In this document: positions 1 to 12,868 of the stretch, piece by piece
Position numbering within the stretch: the first letter of the stretch is position 1
Layout: each line of letters begins with the position of its first letter
NCBI GenBank assembly: GCA_023974075.1
Contig: CM043791.1
Span: forward strand, 19,445,701-19,509,700
Length of the DNA: 64,000 bases
Direction of reading: 5' to 3'
From: Chaenocephalus aceratus
Taxonomy: Eukaryota > Chordata > Actinopteri > Perciformes > Channichthyidae
The notes under the pieces: model-generated
What the model was told of the DNA's origin: nothing
Databases searched by the model: none
Seen by the model: the letters and a program-made list of their open reading frames with translations, nothing else
Position numbers and translations under genes: made by a program

Positions 1-2946
1 TCCCACAGCCAGTTTCAAAGATATTGTTATTGGATTATTATTGCAGAAAATGCAGGACTTGCCAATACTGTTGGATAGCTAATTATTTATAATGCTCTTT
101 GAGTGGTTGTCCCAATGAATTGGGGCTTTGCTACGGTTCTTCCTTCAGATAGCATCTACAGTTTGAGGAGCTTACACCAAACATGAGGAGAATGTTAATT
201 GGCTGCATCAGGCCAGGCAATAATTGCTGCTGGTTACGCTTGATGAGCTGCACTGGTAAGAGCATGTCATTCATTCAGCCATGATGAAACAGCATCCATG
301 TGAACACCCGAGCTGTTAGCATTTAGCTTGTTTTTTTTACATCTATTTCCACTGGCTTTAGTTCCATTTTATTGTTATGCATTGTTAACACTGCACAATT
401 ATGTTTACCTCATATTCCCTGGGTGTTGCTGTTAAGCATATTGCAAACTATTAAACTGTTATTTTCAGAGAGCAGTCTTGCTGTGCATGAGTGGGAGTGA
501 AGTGGATAACGAAGCAACCATTTCTGATGCAACTGGCCAATTATTACAATGTACTAATTATTAAGTGAGACTATGGGTGTTTGGATGGGTGTCCATGCTT
601 GTGGACAAAGCATCTGTGTATGTATGCATGTGAGTCAGTTTGTGTTCATATACAATAGTTGAGAAATGACCTTTGGTGCTGAAGGCTAACAGGGCTGTTA
701 TTTATAGTTTTGGCCAAATGGGAGGGCAGACACCATGTCACCATGTATAATTCATCACACTAGATGAGTTTCCACACACACAGAGTCTGCGTACCTGTAT
801 GAGGTGGCTCTTACAGCCGTGACTAAACCTTACATGAATCATCCAAACAAACACATCAACAAACACGTTCTGTGGCCAAAAAATGAATTCAACCACCTGG
901 AAAAGTCAAGCCAAGGTGACAATTATGTTTTGGCAGAAAGTACATAGGTGCCAAAGCAATCCTGGTGGCCTCAATAAGATCCTGTAGCTGAGATGTGTAG
1001 CTAATGGTTGTGGAATTACATTTGTTCCCAGTTTTGTAAATGAGCAGGGACTTTGCTGACAGCTTCATTTAATAAGGCTGCAAGACTGAAAAGACTGTCA
1101 CTGTAAATGTGAGTTACCTTTTGAGTGACTGAGAGGAAGTTCTGTCATCCGTCCAAGTGCATTTGATGAGCTGAGGAGTAATGGACAGTGTCTGAAAAAA
1201 GTGTTGGATGAATCTGATTGGTGATACTTTCAAATGAAGCAGCCAAGGTAATCAGAGTTTCACGAGTAAATGTGATTAGAGGCTGAGGTGTTCAAACAGA
1301 GAGAGATGGAACATCACAAAGGCTCCAATTAGTTCTTCCTTATCAAAATACGAAATGACTCCATGCTCTCGGAACATATTTGCCAATCTGACCAAGCTCG
1401 CCTCATGATTATTACAGTTGCTTAACCATTTTTCCTGACTTGATTGTCACGGGCAGCTGATTATCTGTAACTCGTTCCAAATTGTCTTCCGCAACGGGGA
1501 AGGAAACTAGCTAGCACCCGAGGGAGCAGCTCGCAGCATTCACCTGCGGCACCGTCAGCGGAAGAAGGCAATTACACAGCCAGGACCAAACTCAGCTGCT
1601 TTCGCAATTATGTTGTCAAACTGAGCCTGCTGGAAACACATACACAGTCAAACACACACGTGCGTCCATGTGTTGATTGACAAGCATGCACACATGGACA
1701 AGAATGCCAACGAATTGCAGGTTGACACGTAGAGCTCTGACCTGAACCTGAGAGAGTGTCGGTCCAGTAACAGGCTGTCCGCTGCAAACCAACCACAGCT
1801 TCTGTTTTACAGCCGGTTCACAGAAGGTGTTAATCCACAGTGTTACACCCTTCCTGACATCAAATCACTCATCTTGGTGTGCTGCTTTCTCCCTGAGTGA
1901 CAGCTGTGAGACATGACAAAGCAACGTATTGTGAAATGATTTGATGTGTCGTCGCTGGACTTGCAGGACCCAACAGAGCGGAGGAATTGATGTGACATTT
2001 TACACATTGAAGTAAAAAAACGGAACATTTCTCCGTTATTCAGCTTCGAAGACATCAGCTGCAGGTGTGATTATACATAATCTGCTGCTATGGTTACAAG
2101 CAATAATGGCTGCATGACTAATGTTTTACAATGTTCGGTTTGCAAAGACAGACCGCACATTACCCTGAAGCGGTAATCATAGAGGCTGCCACAGAGATGT
2201 GAGTAACCGAGCACGATTGCAAATACATAACCACACCTGGGATAGTGAGGGTTCTGCAAAGACAGCCAGCCATAGCCTGCAGGTGTTTGTTTTGCTTTAA
2301 AAGCTCCAATTGTGTCACAACCACACCTCAGGGTTAAGCCTGAAGGACTTATACGTGCTTCAAAACATATAACCAGTTGACCAGTTTTACGCAACATTTC
2401 TGGGTTGCTAGCACATGGAATTTCCACAAAACGTAACATGCAGATAAGGCATAGTATGTATCTGTATTATTTGAACTTTTACCTCTGTGTTTGAGTTGTT
2501 TTTAACCCAAGGTTGAAGGGCAGGTGAAGTACCAGTATGTAGATAAAATACAGGTATTTGGAAGCAAAACAGCAGCGCAGTTCTCACAATGGCAAGTCTT
2601 CTCAGCTGTTGTAATCTAACGCTTTGCAGATAAAGAAGTCTGAAACCAGTCTGGCTGACACAGCAGAAAAAAAATCCCTGTGGATGAAGAACATGCATTC
2701 AGGCTAAAAGCTGCATTCTATAACACATAGGTGTGAGCAAGCTCTCTGATTGGTCAATAGGCGTGTTTGATTCCACGATCAAACAACGGTCAACAACCCG
2801 TCTGAGAAAAACGGTATACCGTTGGGCCTAAAAGCAATGCTTTTCGAACTGGAACAAGAAAGCAGCGGAGAAGTAGTGGTTTCCATAGCGACACACAGCC
2901 GTTACACTGTTACATTGTCTCTCGTTGGAAAATCGTTAGCTACAAA
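1..2946. other. Gene-free stretch, leader of the Crypton gene at its right end
   Basis: No convincing coding region. The open frames here are short, and none has a recognisable domain. The last 250 bases lead into the Crypton gene and contain an inverted CCAAT box (ATTGG at 2749-2753) about 190 bases before its start codon. I could not find a sharp left boundary of the mobile element; Cryptons have no terminal inverted repeats, so none is expected. Confidence 0.5.
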
Positions 2947-3512
2947 ATGTCAGATTTTATAGTTAATTTTGATTTGTTGGGGGGCCTCAGTATTGATGAA
3001 TGGTTGGACATGGACACAGACCACAAAACCAACGAAAGATTTGCGGCTGTTTCAACTGACGAGCTGAGTGCGTTGGAAAAAAGTCGCAACGAAAAGAGTA
3101 CATTGGCGTCAACTACCTGGGCTGTCAAATGTCTCAAAGCGTTCTTAAAAACCCAGGAGAAAATGGTGGATTTCGGAACAGTGTCCAAACCGGAGATAAA
3201 CAGCCTACTTCGCCAGTTTTATGGAAGTGTTAGAAACACTAAGGGCCAGCAGTACGCTATTAGTACCTATGTCGGTTTGAGAGCTGGGATCAACCGCTTC
3301 GTTAATGACCCTCCGTACAGCCGGGCATGGTGTTTTATGAAAGACAATGAGTTTACCACCTCAAATAACGTGTTCTCCGGACTCATCAAGTCACTCAGAA
3401 GGGCTGGGCAGGACAAAACTGAACACCATCCCGCTATCACCAACGAGGACCTCGAAATCCTGAGGAAGTCCCGGGCCATGGACCCAAACACACCACGGGG
3501 CCTCCTCAACAA

Positions 3513-3552
<40 letters not shown>

Positions 3553-4646
3553 GCATAATAATAGCTACTTTATTGATCCGCAAGGAAATTGTTTTTACAG
3601 TAGACATTTCCTACATTACATTACAGGTGTGGTTCGATACCCAACTGCATTTCGGAAGAAGGGGAAAGGAGGGCCTGAGGAAACTCACTCCACAATCTTT
3701 CGTTGTTAAACGAGATTCTGCAGGTGAGTTGATCAAACACGCGTTCGCTGGACTCATCAAGTCACTCAGAGGGGCTGGGCAACGAAAAAGTTGTTATCAT
3801 TAAGCCTACAAGCTTTTATTATTATCAGGCTATTATTATTATTATTATTATTGTTGTTGTTCTTATTATATTGTTCTTCTTATTATTATTATTATTATTA
3901 TTATTTCATCAGTTATTATCTTTGTTGTTGCTTCATAAGGTCAAACTTGCCTAACATTCGTTTTTTTTTTTAATTATCCTTAAGGCACCAAATATGTGAC
4001 GATGGCATTTAACGAGGAAACTAAAAATCATAAATGCCACAACGACAGGGAGCGCCAGAACAGGAGAGGGGCAATGTTTGAGGAGCCGGCCAATGCCCTT
4101 TGCCCAGTAGCTTCGTTCGAGGCCTACCTATCAACACTGCCCGAATCAGCAAAGGCTTTCTACCACCATCCAAGGAAGTCGGTGAAGCCTGGGGATGCGG
4201 TGTGGTATAGCATGGAGCCCTTGGGGGTGAACAGCCTGGGGTCCATGATGACCCGCATTAGTGAAGAGGCTGGCACTGCTACGCGTTACACAAACCATTG
4301 CGTCAGAAGCACCTGCATACAGCGGCTGGCGGAGGCAGGGTTGGAGGCCAGAGAAATCATGTCCGTTAGCGGGCATACAAATGAGTCATCGCTTCGCAGC
4401 TACTGGGCTCCATCTCTGGACAACAAAAAGATGTGGAGCAACGCGCTTTTTGCCGGTCCGGGACATGCCATGAAACGGCCACTGGAGGAAAGCTCTTCCT
4501 ATAACGTAGTCCTACCCGTGAACACCACAGCACCACCTGCAAAAAAGTCTGGCATGGAGTTCATGGAGAGCTGTTTCAAAAATTGCACTTTTAATGGCAG
4601 CATGAACATCCACCTTCATTCTGAAGCCAAAATGTTAAATATGTAA
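2947..4646 (+). CDS. Crypton / KIAA1958-like tyrosine recombinase, three exons: join(2947..3513, 3627..3723, 3985..4646)
   Basis: Predicted DNA-cutting and joining enzyme of the tyrosine recombinase superfamily, which in Cryptons moves the element through a DNA intermediate and would act in the nucleus. The exons total 1326 nt (441 codons plus stop). GT-AG borders fit at both introns and the phases agree (0, then 1), so the frame runs through without a stop. Exon 1 encodes an alpha-helical, SAM-like N-terminal core-binding region, with the motif WAVKCLKAFLKTQ. Exon 2 carries FGRRGKEGLRKLT, as seen in the KIAA1958/QRICH1 family; one of its arginines (about residue 200) is a candidate for the first catalytic Arg. 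Exon 3 carries HCVR (His326, Arg329), SGH (His352) and the candidate nucleophile Tyr361. The C-terminal FKNCTFNGSMNIH motif recalls related fish proteins. Three AATAAA signals follow at 4646, 4676 and 4690. No frameshift is visible. It could be an active element, a recent copy or a domesticated gene; the sequence does not decide. Confidence 0.82.
3514..3626 (+). repeat. Intron 1 of the Crypton gene: (TAA)n microsatellite plus LINE-tail-like fragment
   Basis: A 113-base intron. It opens GTAATAATAAT, so the splice donor is the first unit of a (TAA)n run reaching about 3563. It continues with TACTTTATTGATCCGCAAGG, which resembles the reversed 3' tail of fish LINEs (compare GGATCAATAAAGTAT near 33480), and ends TTACAG. 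The intron is therefore largely repeat-derived. Reading through it adds a poly-isoleucine run and then a stop, which argues that it is removed. Confidence 0.65.
3724..3984 (+). repeat. Intron 2 of the Crypton gene: partial copy of exon 1 and a TTA-rich tract
   Basis: The intron starts GTGAGT and ends with a T-rich tract and AAG. Its first part (about 3738-3785) repeats exon 1 at about 3371-3418 almost base for base, sharing GGACTCATCAAGTCACTCAG. From about 3815 to 3906 it is a degenerate (TTA)n/(TTG)n microsatellite. The exon copy keeps no useful reading frame. Confidence 0.7.
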
Positions 4647-5671
4647 ATAAATAGCCTAATTCAAGAATTGTTGTCAATAAATTGTTTTCAATAAATTGGT
4701 TAATAATATATTATTTACTATAATTATATCAATAACTGTAAGCGGGGAAGCAGGAGTGTTCGATTGATCGGCTAGCGTTACCAAGGGAACTACTTTATAG
4801 GAACTACTTTCTGACGGAGATTAACTCAAGCAGAAAGTGTAGGTTTGGGAGCAATTTAGCCCACATTATGAAATTATTTTACGATATTGTTGATTACAAT
4901 GATAGTTTGTGTTATAGAATCGCAATCATACACTTGATTGCGATCGGCGCAAGCGCCTCGGTGCTGCCGCAGTACTGTCGTACCAATAATGACGTTCAAG
5001 AACGGCCTCTCGTGTATGATTGCTTAAGCCAACAACCCCAAACCACTTTGTTTACAATAGAAACACAACACAATGCCTTCTTTACATGACCATAAAAACA
5101 GTGTTGTTTGGAGACAAACTTAGCCAAACAACACCCCCCAATCTGGGATTTAGTCATTGAAAGGTAGCAAAACTCTATAGAAATAGATAAAAAAGCAAAA
5201 TACTCTCGAGTCATGACTATATTTTTGAATCTTTTCGTTGTGTAGGTCAAAGGTCAGACCCCTACATTAACATTTAATTTCAACAGCTCTACCTGTTCAA
5301 TCTCTGCATGTCAGTTGGGGAAAGAGACTTTGTTTAAACTAACGTGAAAGAAAAGTGACTGCAGAAAGATCTGTTAATGGTGGAGTCTCCTCTCAGCAGC
5401 TACTCTGAGGTCAGTGCAGGTCAAAGTCTGCCAACGGCTCTGCACCTTAGCAGAGACTGTGAGCCACTATGAGACGTTACTCTGCCAACACGTGTACATG
5501 ACGCTCTACAAGCTAAAAGCAAACATTCCTCCCCGCCATGGCCTCAAAAGAAACTGAATGAGCCACTTTCGCATTTTTCATTTCACAGTTTGAGAGTGAA
5601 GGGCTGAAACTCGCATCATACGACCGTCTAATAGCCTTAAGCAGCTGCACTTGTCTTTCCCAATCACTCAC
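4647..5671. other. Gene-free stretch after the Crypton gene
   Basis: The first 60 bases hold the Crypton polyadenylation signals. Beyond that I see no domain-bearing frame, repeat family or RNA gene. The right boundary of the Crypton element is not identifiable by eye. Confidence 0.45.
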
Positions 5672-5741
5672 CAGACTTTCCCTGCTCCCCGTCTGACTTC
5701 ATCCCCTCCTCCGAGGGGGGTTCTCCAGAGGATTCCAGGAT
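5672..5741 (-). other. Weak candidate internal exon
   Basis: On the minus strand a 70-base block lies between an acceptor-like sequence (CACCTGACAG) and a strong donor (TCTG followed by GTGAGTG). One frame reads ESSGEPPSEEGMKSDGEQGK, an acidic, low-complexity stretch typical of disordered protein. A second frame is also open, so openness alone proves little. If the exon candidate at 19836-19943 is the preceding exon, the phase selects the other, less protein-like frame, so the two may not belong together. Product unknown. Confidence 0.22.
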
Positions 5742-7196
<1,455 letters not shown>

Positions 7197-8702
7197 TAGT
7201 GGGAATGCTGATACAGCATTCCCACTACTTCTACGGACGAAATTCTTTATTCTTATTCCGCCGGGTTATTTTGTCCCTCTTCTGCTCCCACATTCCACAT
7301 CGCAGAAACTCCATTCAAACATCGAAACGTTCAGCTCGGTCGGAAATCGATGGCTATTACTTTTCTCATTCATAACTTTCATAATTCCCGAGATATATCC
7401 CATAATTTATCAAATGTTTTACATGGAAGTCAATGGAGAAACTCTTCAGACTTGAAACATCTTCATGCGACTTCAACTGTTAACTGTTCCTTCATACTTT
7501 CACTCAGAAACCTCATTCCAACTTTAAAATGTTACACATCTTCCCGACATTATTCATATTAAACAACTTTTAAATCAGATTCATACTTTTAGAAATATTA
7601 AATATTGTTCAGACCTTGGTAAAGAGGCCTTCTTCAGATTTTAACATTAGTGTGTATTGAGCAGCTCGTTAAAACTAGAGTGGAGGACAGCTTGAAATTC
7701 GCCTTCATATTTTTTTTAAACCTGCCATAATTCACAAACCCTACACTCCGGAGATTTTTCATTAGAAAAGTAAGAAAACATCGTAGCTTGACAAATAAAA
7801 AAAAATTAAGCAAAAAAAATGCCTCTTGAGGGCATGAAGTGACAACAACTTTCAGGCTGCTCTTTTCTCACAGCAGCAGCCGGACACCTTTAGTTAATCT
7901 GCAAAAAAGGCCACATTATTAACCCGAAAGTACGCAAAAAGCACACTTCAGATACTCAAGGTCCTTGAGATGCTTCACGCGTTGACATTTTACCGATATC
8001 TGTTACGGTTCTTCAACAAAACGTTCACATGTAAGAGGTTTATCTCATTCAGAACAATGGAAAGGCTCTCCTCTCACTGATTACTGCACATCACCATGGA
8101 AACCTTTGATCTCTGGGCTCAAGCGCAGGTATTTCATAACGTCGTTAGCTCAAATGTGACCCGCTCTATCGAAATCAGTCGGAGGTCGCAACGGCTCATT
8201 TCAAAATAAACGTGGATTTGCGTAAAAACTATTTTTTCGGGGTTTGGGTGTTTTGTTTGATTTTAAACAAACAAAGTCTTGGCTTTCAGAATATGAAACT
8301 TTTATTTCCAAACTCACACAATAAATACATTCTTGTAAAGGGCAGATGACAGGCAATCTGCTCTTCCGCAGCGCCGCCCCCCTCCATCCGGCCGACATTA
8401 TGAATGTAAGCGTAGAGTAATCATAAATAACACGGCAGGGTCCGTTACAGTTTGTTTTCATCTGATTTCAATTAAACAAAGTCTTGGCTTTCAGAATATT
8501 AAACTTGTTTCGGCAAATTCAGATGAGAAATACAACTTTGAAGCTTCGGCATAATTACAAGCGGAGAACGGAGTAATTTAACGTCACAGCAGGCATAACA
8601 ACAGCCGGTGTTTCTCGTGAGTGTTTTCCCCGGGAAACAAACGCAATACACACAAACGCAAAATTACGCCCGCACGCACGCACACGCACGCACACACACA
8701 CG

Positions 8703-8769
<67 letters not shown>

Positions 8770-9246
8770 CAAAACAATCCTGATATCATTAGAAAGCTAG
8801 GAATCTCCTCTTTCCAGCAGTGTACAGTGTACAGTGTACAGATCATTCGCCATCAAGTTAGTTCAAAAGATTGCAGTTCAAATATTCTGTCATTATGCTG
8901 CTGTCAAATCCGTGTCTCAGTGCTGTACGATACCAGTCACCTCTGTGGAAGCATTGGTATAACTGCCTTTTTTAATTTATATTTGAGTGTTGAATGTCTT
9001 GTAATAATGGACCAAGAGTCTCTTTAAATAAAGATGATGATGATTCTGCTGCTTTTCCAAGCCTTTTTATTTTATTTTATTCTCTTATCACACATTCAAG
9101 CCCCCAGTTCATGTATCATTTAAATCTAAATTCTTCACTTTCTTCTTACACATTACATTTTCAGATTTCAGCATAGAAATTCAGCGTCAGCTTTTCAGCA
9201 TAAAGCATTCCCACAAGCAATTTCTTCAAGAATTGCATTCTCTAGT
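7197..9246 (+). mobile_element. Helentron/Helitron2-like non-autonomous element
   Basis: The left end is a perfect 14-base-arm palindrome: TAGTGGGAATGCTG (7197-7210), a 3-base loop, then its complement (7214-7227). Near the right end the same terminal sequence recurs in inverted form as GCATTCCCAC (9205-9214). It is followed by a hairpin at 9217-9236 (arms GCAATT / AATTGC) and a CTAGTT end. A 5' terminal repeat matched to a subterminal inverted copy upstream of a 3' hairpin is the known layout of Helentron-type elements. No Rep/helicase coding is present. The interior holds (CA)n at 8671-8766, a direct repeat of about 30 bases (near 8270 and 8475, core AACAAAGTCTTGGCTTTCAG) and a LINE-like AATAAAGATGATGATGA tail near 9026. 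Exact ends are uncertain by a few bases. Confidence 0.6.
8668..8766. repeat. (CA)n / (CGCA)n microsatellite
   Basis: CG-containing CA units at the left grade into pure CA. It lies inside the Helentron-like element. Confidence 0.97.
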
Positions 9247-11884
9247 TATAAATAATTCCCATTTAATCAGGTGATTAAGTCCCATTCAGATGTAACAATG
9301 CATTGCATAAAACAATTATTTCCACCTTACACTTCCATATGTGAAATCTTCTATATATTTACTTTCAATATGTGGGCAACACTGCCATTATTCTGCTGCT
9401 AAATTAAATGGAGTCCACCTCCTGGAGGTCTGTGCTGAGTCCTAATTATCTCAAGCTCCATTAATCAAGGAGGCCTCTTAATATGCAACCTTACACAAAT
9501 ATTCCTTTAGAACCGGCTTTTTCGAACAGCGTTGTAAAAAAAAATGCAGGTTGTGAATGTACATGTATCTTTGTATCTATTAATTAATCAAAAAATAATT
9601 AACTACCGAACTATGCTTGATTACATGGCTCATTGGAGCCTCCATAACTCCCCCCTGACCTGAGAGGCATGTTCAAGGCTCATGATGGCAAAACACAAAA
9701 CGGTGGACATGAATATTAGGTTAATTTCTTCAACAGCTTTATTGTTTTATATCTCGCTGAAGTTGGTATTAATAGTCAATGTACACAAATGAACTCACAT
9801 CACAAAAGTGTCTATTAATAGCCATGCCCTATACTGTACCTTGATTCTCTGCAGAGTTGTTAATAATATCATACCATTCCTCGATATGAGACGATTAAGC
9901 ACCTCCTCGGGTCTCAATGGTAAATTGACTGTACTTATAAAGTGCTTTATCAGGTATTTTCGACCCCTCAAAGCGCTTTTACATACTAAAAGCCAGTCAT
10001 TGATGCAGAGCAGTACCAGTACCATTCACACACATGAATACACCGTTGGCCATCGGGAGAAACTCCCGGGCTGGGATCAAACCCACAACCTTCTGGTTAA
10101 AAGATGGTCGCACTCCCTCGCAGCCACAGTCTATAGTGTACATGCACAGTCAGAAAATGGCATACTGCTCACTCAAAGTGGTGTTTGTGTATATGATACA
10201 CAGCAGATTAAAAGCTAAAGGTACAAGATGATTGTAAGGCTTTGTGTTGTGATCATATATGAATACAGTATATGGTGATTGTTCTTTATGATAACACCTC
10301 AATAAAAGGATGCTCAGCAGATAGCAGGAGAGATTTGCAGAGTCCATTTTTACGACACAATGGGAATCCAGTCATTGATTTTAGCTGGACCTTATTTTCC
10401 TCTTACAGTCAAAAGGCAGTTTCATGGAATGGTTACAAACGCCTTATAATGCTATTGAAGAGAAAGGCTGCAGGTATTATATTAGCCAAAAATAACAGCT
10501 TGTGCTTCTGCCTATAGTTTCCAATGGTATAAGGTTAAGATGACTCAGCTATTCCCCGTTCTGGAGAACGCCTTCGAGTTTTACCATCTAAAACAAGGTC
10601 AAGAAAGGTACAGTGAAAGTGAAAAAATGTGCCTACTGTATAGGTTAAAAGCAGGGATAGGTAGTATTGGTCAAATGTATTCCGTTACATGTATTTAAGT
10701 ACATTTCTTTGAGTAAATTGTACTTTTAAAAGTGTTTCATCTGCAACACATGACGGTTTAAAGCACCATGGCTGAAGCGCTAATGTGATGCAAATGTCTT
10801 GGTTTGCTAATTGCGCTAAAAGCTAATATTTACTGAACAACGAACAGCGAACGGAGCAGCGGGCTCCTTTTGTGAACACTGGTCTGAAGTGAGTAAGAGA
10901 CGTGTGCTGACACTGAGTTGACAGACAGCACTAAGTGTGTCTGTTGTGTTTAATCACATATGTACACAGTTTGTTATCGTTCAAAATGTCTGTAAATATT
11001 CAAGCGAACAGTGTAGCCTGATTAAGGGAGACAGAAAAGCGGAGATCAAATGATGTACCCCCCCAAAAAAGACTGCTTTAACATGATTAATATAATATTT
11101 CTAGCACAAGTGAACAAGTGATTAGATCTTTATGTAATAGGATTTTAATGATGAAACATCGCAACATTATCTACTTATTAGCCTTAATAGGTTTATGAGA
11201 CATTTTCAAAAAGATAAGAAGGAAAGATGTGGCCACTTCTCTAATCTTACTGTCCCCATGTAACCTAAATGTGATCTGTGGCTGTCTGCGATGGGAACAT
11301 CTACACAGGAATTATCAAAGTTTAAGGACACTGTAAAATGTTGACACTATTTATATTTATTTTTTGACTGAAATGCAATTTATGTTCATGCTATATAATG
11401 CATGTGTTTGCTGATTTTTTTGCCAAATAACAATATAATATAGAAAACAACAATACATAATATATTATACATATTGGTGTACTTTGTAGAGTATAACATT
11501 TATACAATATTTTGTAATTAAACTTGAGAGATACAGACTGGGGTACTGTCTGATGTTTATGTGGCAAGAAGATGACGACTTTACGTGAGAAAAATATGTG
11601 TGGATTAAATAATTCCACCTATATCAAAATAAAATCCACCTCTGTTTATAAGCCAGGCCACTCTAACAAAACCATCTTGTATTGCTCAGTAGATCCTACG
11701 CTCCTTCCTCCAGAGCTGTTGGGACATTTCGACTGAGGTAACTAGGAATTGGTCCAGCTGCGGCTCCGGCACAGACACTTATGAAGATGAAGTGCTAATC
11801 AGCAGGTCTGTTGGGTTTCCTAATTAAAAGAATGTACTAGGCACGTGCTGGCTATTTACACTACTTTAAGACAGTATCAGATCA
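9247..11884. other. Gene-free stretch with two weak dispersed-repeat matches
   Basis: No gene found. At about 10660-10740 the text (CCGTTACATGTATTTAAGTA, then TTGAGTAAATTGTAC) resembles ends of short fish DNA-transposon repeats that end in acttgagtaaatgtactt-like sequence. Similar motifs occur near 18150 and 48840. The block at 9921-10140 is listed separately. Confidence 0.4.
9921..10140 (+). repeat. Dispersed fish repeat, related to 26664-26935
   Basis: Contains TATAAAGTGCTTTATCAGG, CTCAAAGCGCTTTTACATA, a CATTCACACACA stretch, and a right part reading GCTGGGATCAAACCCACAACC. The order (AAAGCGCTTTACA box, then spacer, then a GGATCAAACC box) is shared with the 26.7-kb copy. The family is probably a LINE-derived or SINE-like repeat; I cannot name it. 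Confidence 0.5.
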
Positions 11885-11892
11885 CTCTAAAG

Positions 11893-12860
11893 CAGGGGTG
11901 GGGAACCTTTTTCCTCTCAAGGGCCATTTACATTTTTTCAACATCCTTCGAGGGCCGTACAAATGATTGACCTCTGCTTAAAAATACTAAAATCACAGCC
12001 CATTCATTTGGCCTTTCTTTCATGCTGTGCAAAGAAAAAGCAACCTCTTAATCCAGATATCTTACCATGTCTTTCCAATCCATGTGAACATGATTTAAGT
12101 GGGGGGAGATTTTTTTGTTTTAATGTTGAAGTTAAAAGCACCAATCTGGTGCACTTTGAGAACAAAATTAAGAGATCTATGGATACATCTCTCAACTCCC
12201 ATATGAAACAGAACTGGAAGCAGATTTCTATTTCTTTATGGATATTTTACAAATCACACCCCTTTCAAACTGTATTCTTGTTAATTTATAACAACTTTTT
12301 TTTACTGTCATAGTATTTTATACCTGTTTTTCCTTTAGTCTCTTATTTTTTGATAACTATAATGATCATATAAAGATGTGCCTTTACCTCACTGGTTGTA
12401 GGAAAAGCTTCTTATATTTGTTAGCATAGCTAGCTAACCAGATGCTAATAACAACAAAGTTATTGACTGTAGGTCTATGATCAGTATGACAGATGAACAG
12501 ATCGCCACTGGGCTCTCAACTAAAGACACAGCCACGCAAAAACTGCGGCATGTTTATGGCTCCTTATGGATACTGCGATTTGTGAAGTCCCGGCCCGGAG
12601 CCGTGTTCTGGTGCTCTCCGTCAGAACTGCATCCCTGTCAGACGAGACATATACCACGTGATGACACGTTAGGCTCGTGTTGTGTCCAAGGACCCTGACC
12701 GTGGCCAGGAAAAACAGGTACTCGCTTGTTTAATTTTTTTGCGGTCTAGATTTCTTTAATTTTTTTCTTTTTTGCATGTGTTTATAAATGACCTCGAGGG
12801 CCGTATCAAAAGGTCACGCGGGCCGTATACGGCCCGGGGGCCGGAGGTTCCCCACCCCTG
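11893..12860. mobile_element. hAT-type non-autonomous DNA transposon, 968 bp
   Basis: Terminal inverted repeats CAGGGGTGGGGAACCT at both ends (perfect for 16 bases), flanked by a perfect 8-bp target duplication CTCTAAAG (11885-11892 and 12861-12868). Eight-base duplications and CAGGG-type ends are diagnostic of hAT elements of the Charlie type. The subterminal regions are rich in GGGCC(G/A)T motifs (AGGGCC, GGGCCGTA). The interior has a 116-codon open frame (11963-12313) with no domain I recognise, so no transposase is retained. Confidence 0.88.
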
Positions 12861-12868
12861 CTCTAAAG

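Noticed and set aside
4868..5089. 73-codon frame after the Crypton gene
   Set aside because: No motif; probably part of the noncoding remainder of the element or host DNA.
11718..11741. 24-base possible microexon between CCTTCCTCCAG and GTAACT
   Set aside because: Too short to separate from chance without transcript or conservation data.
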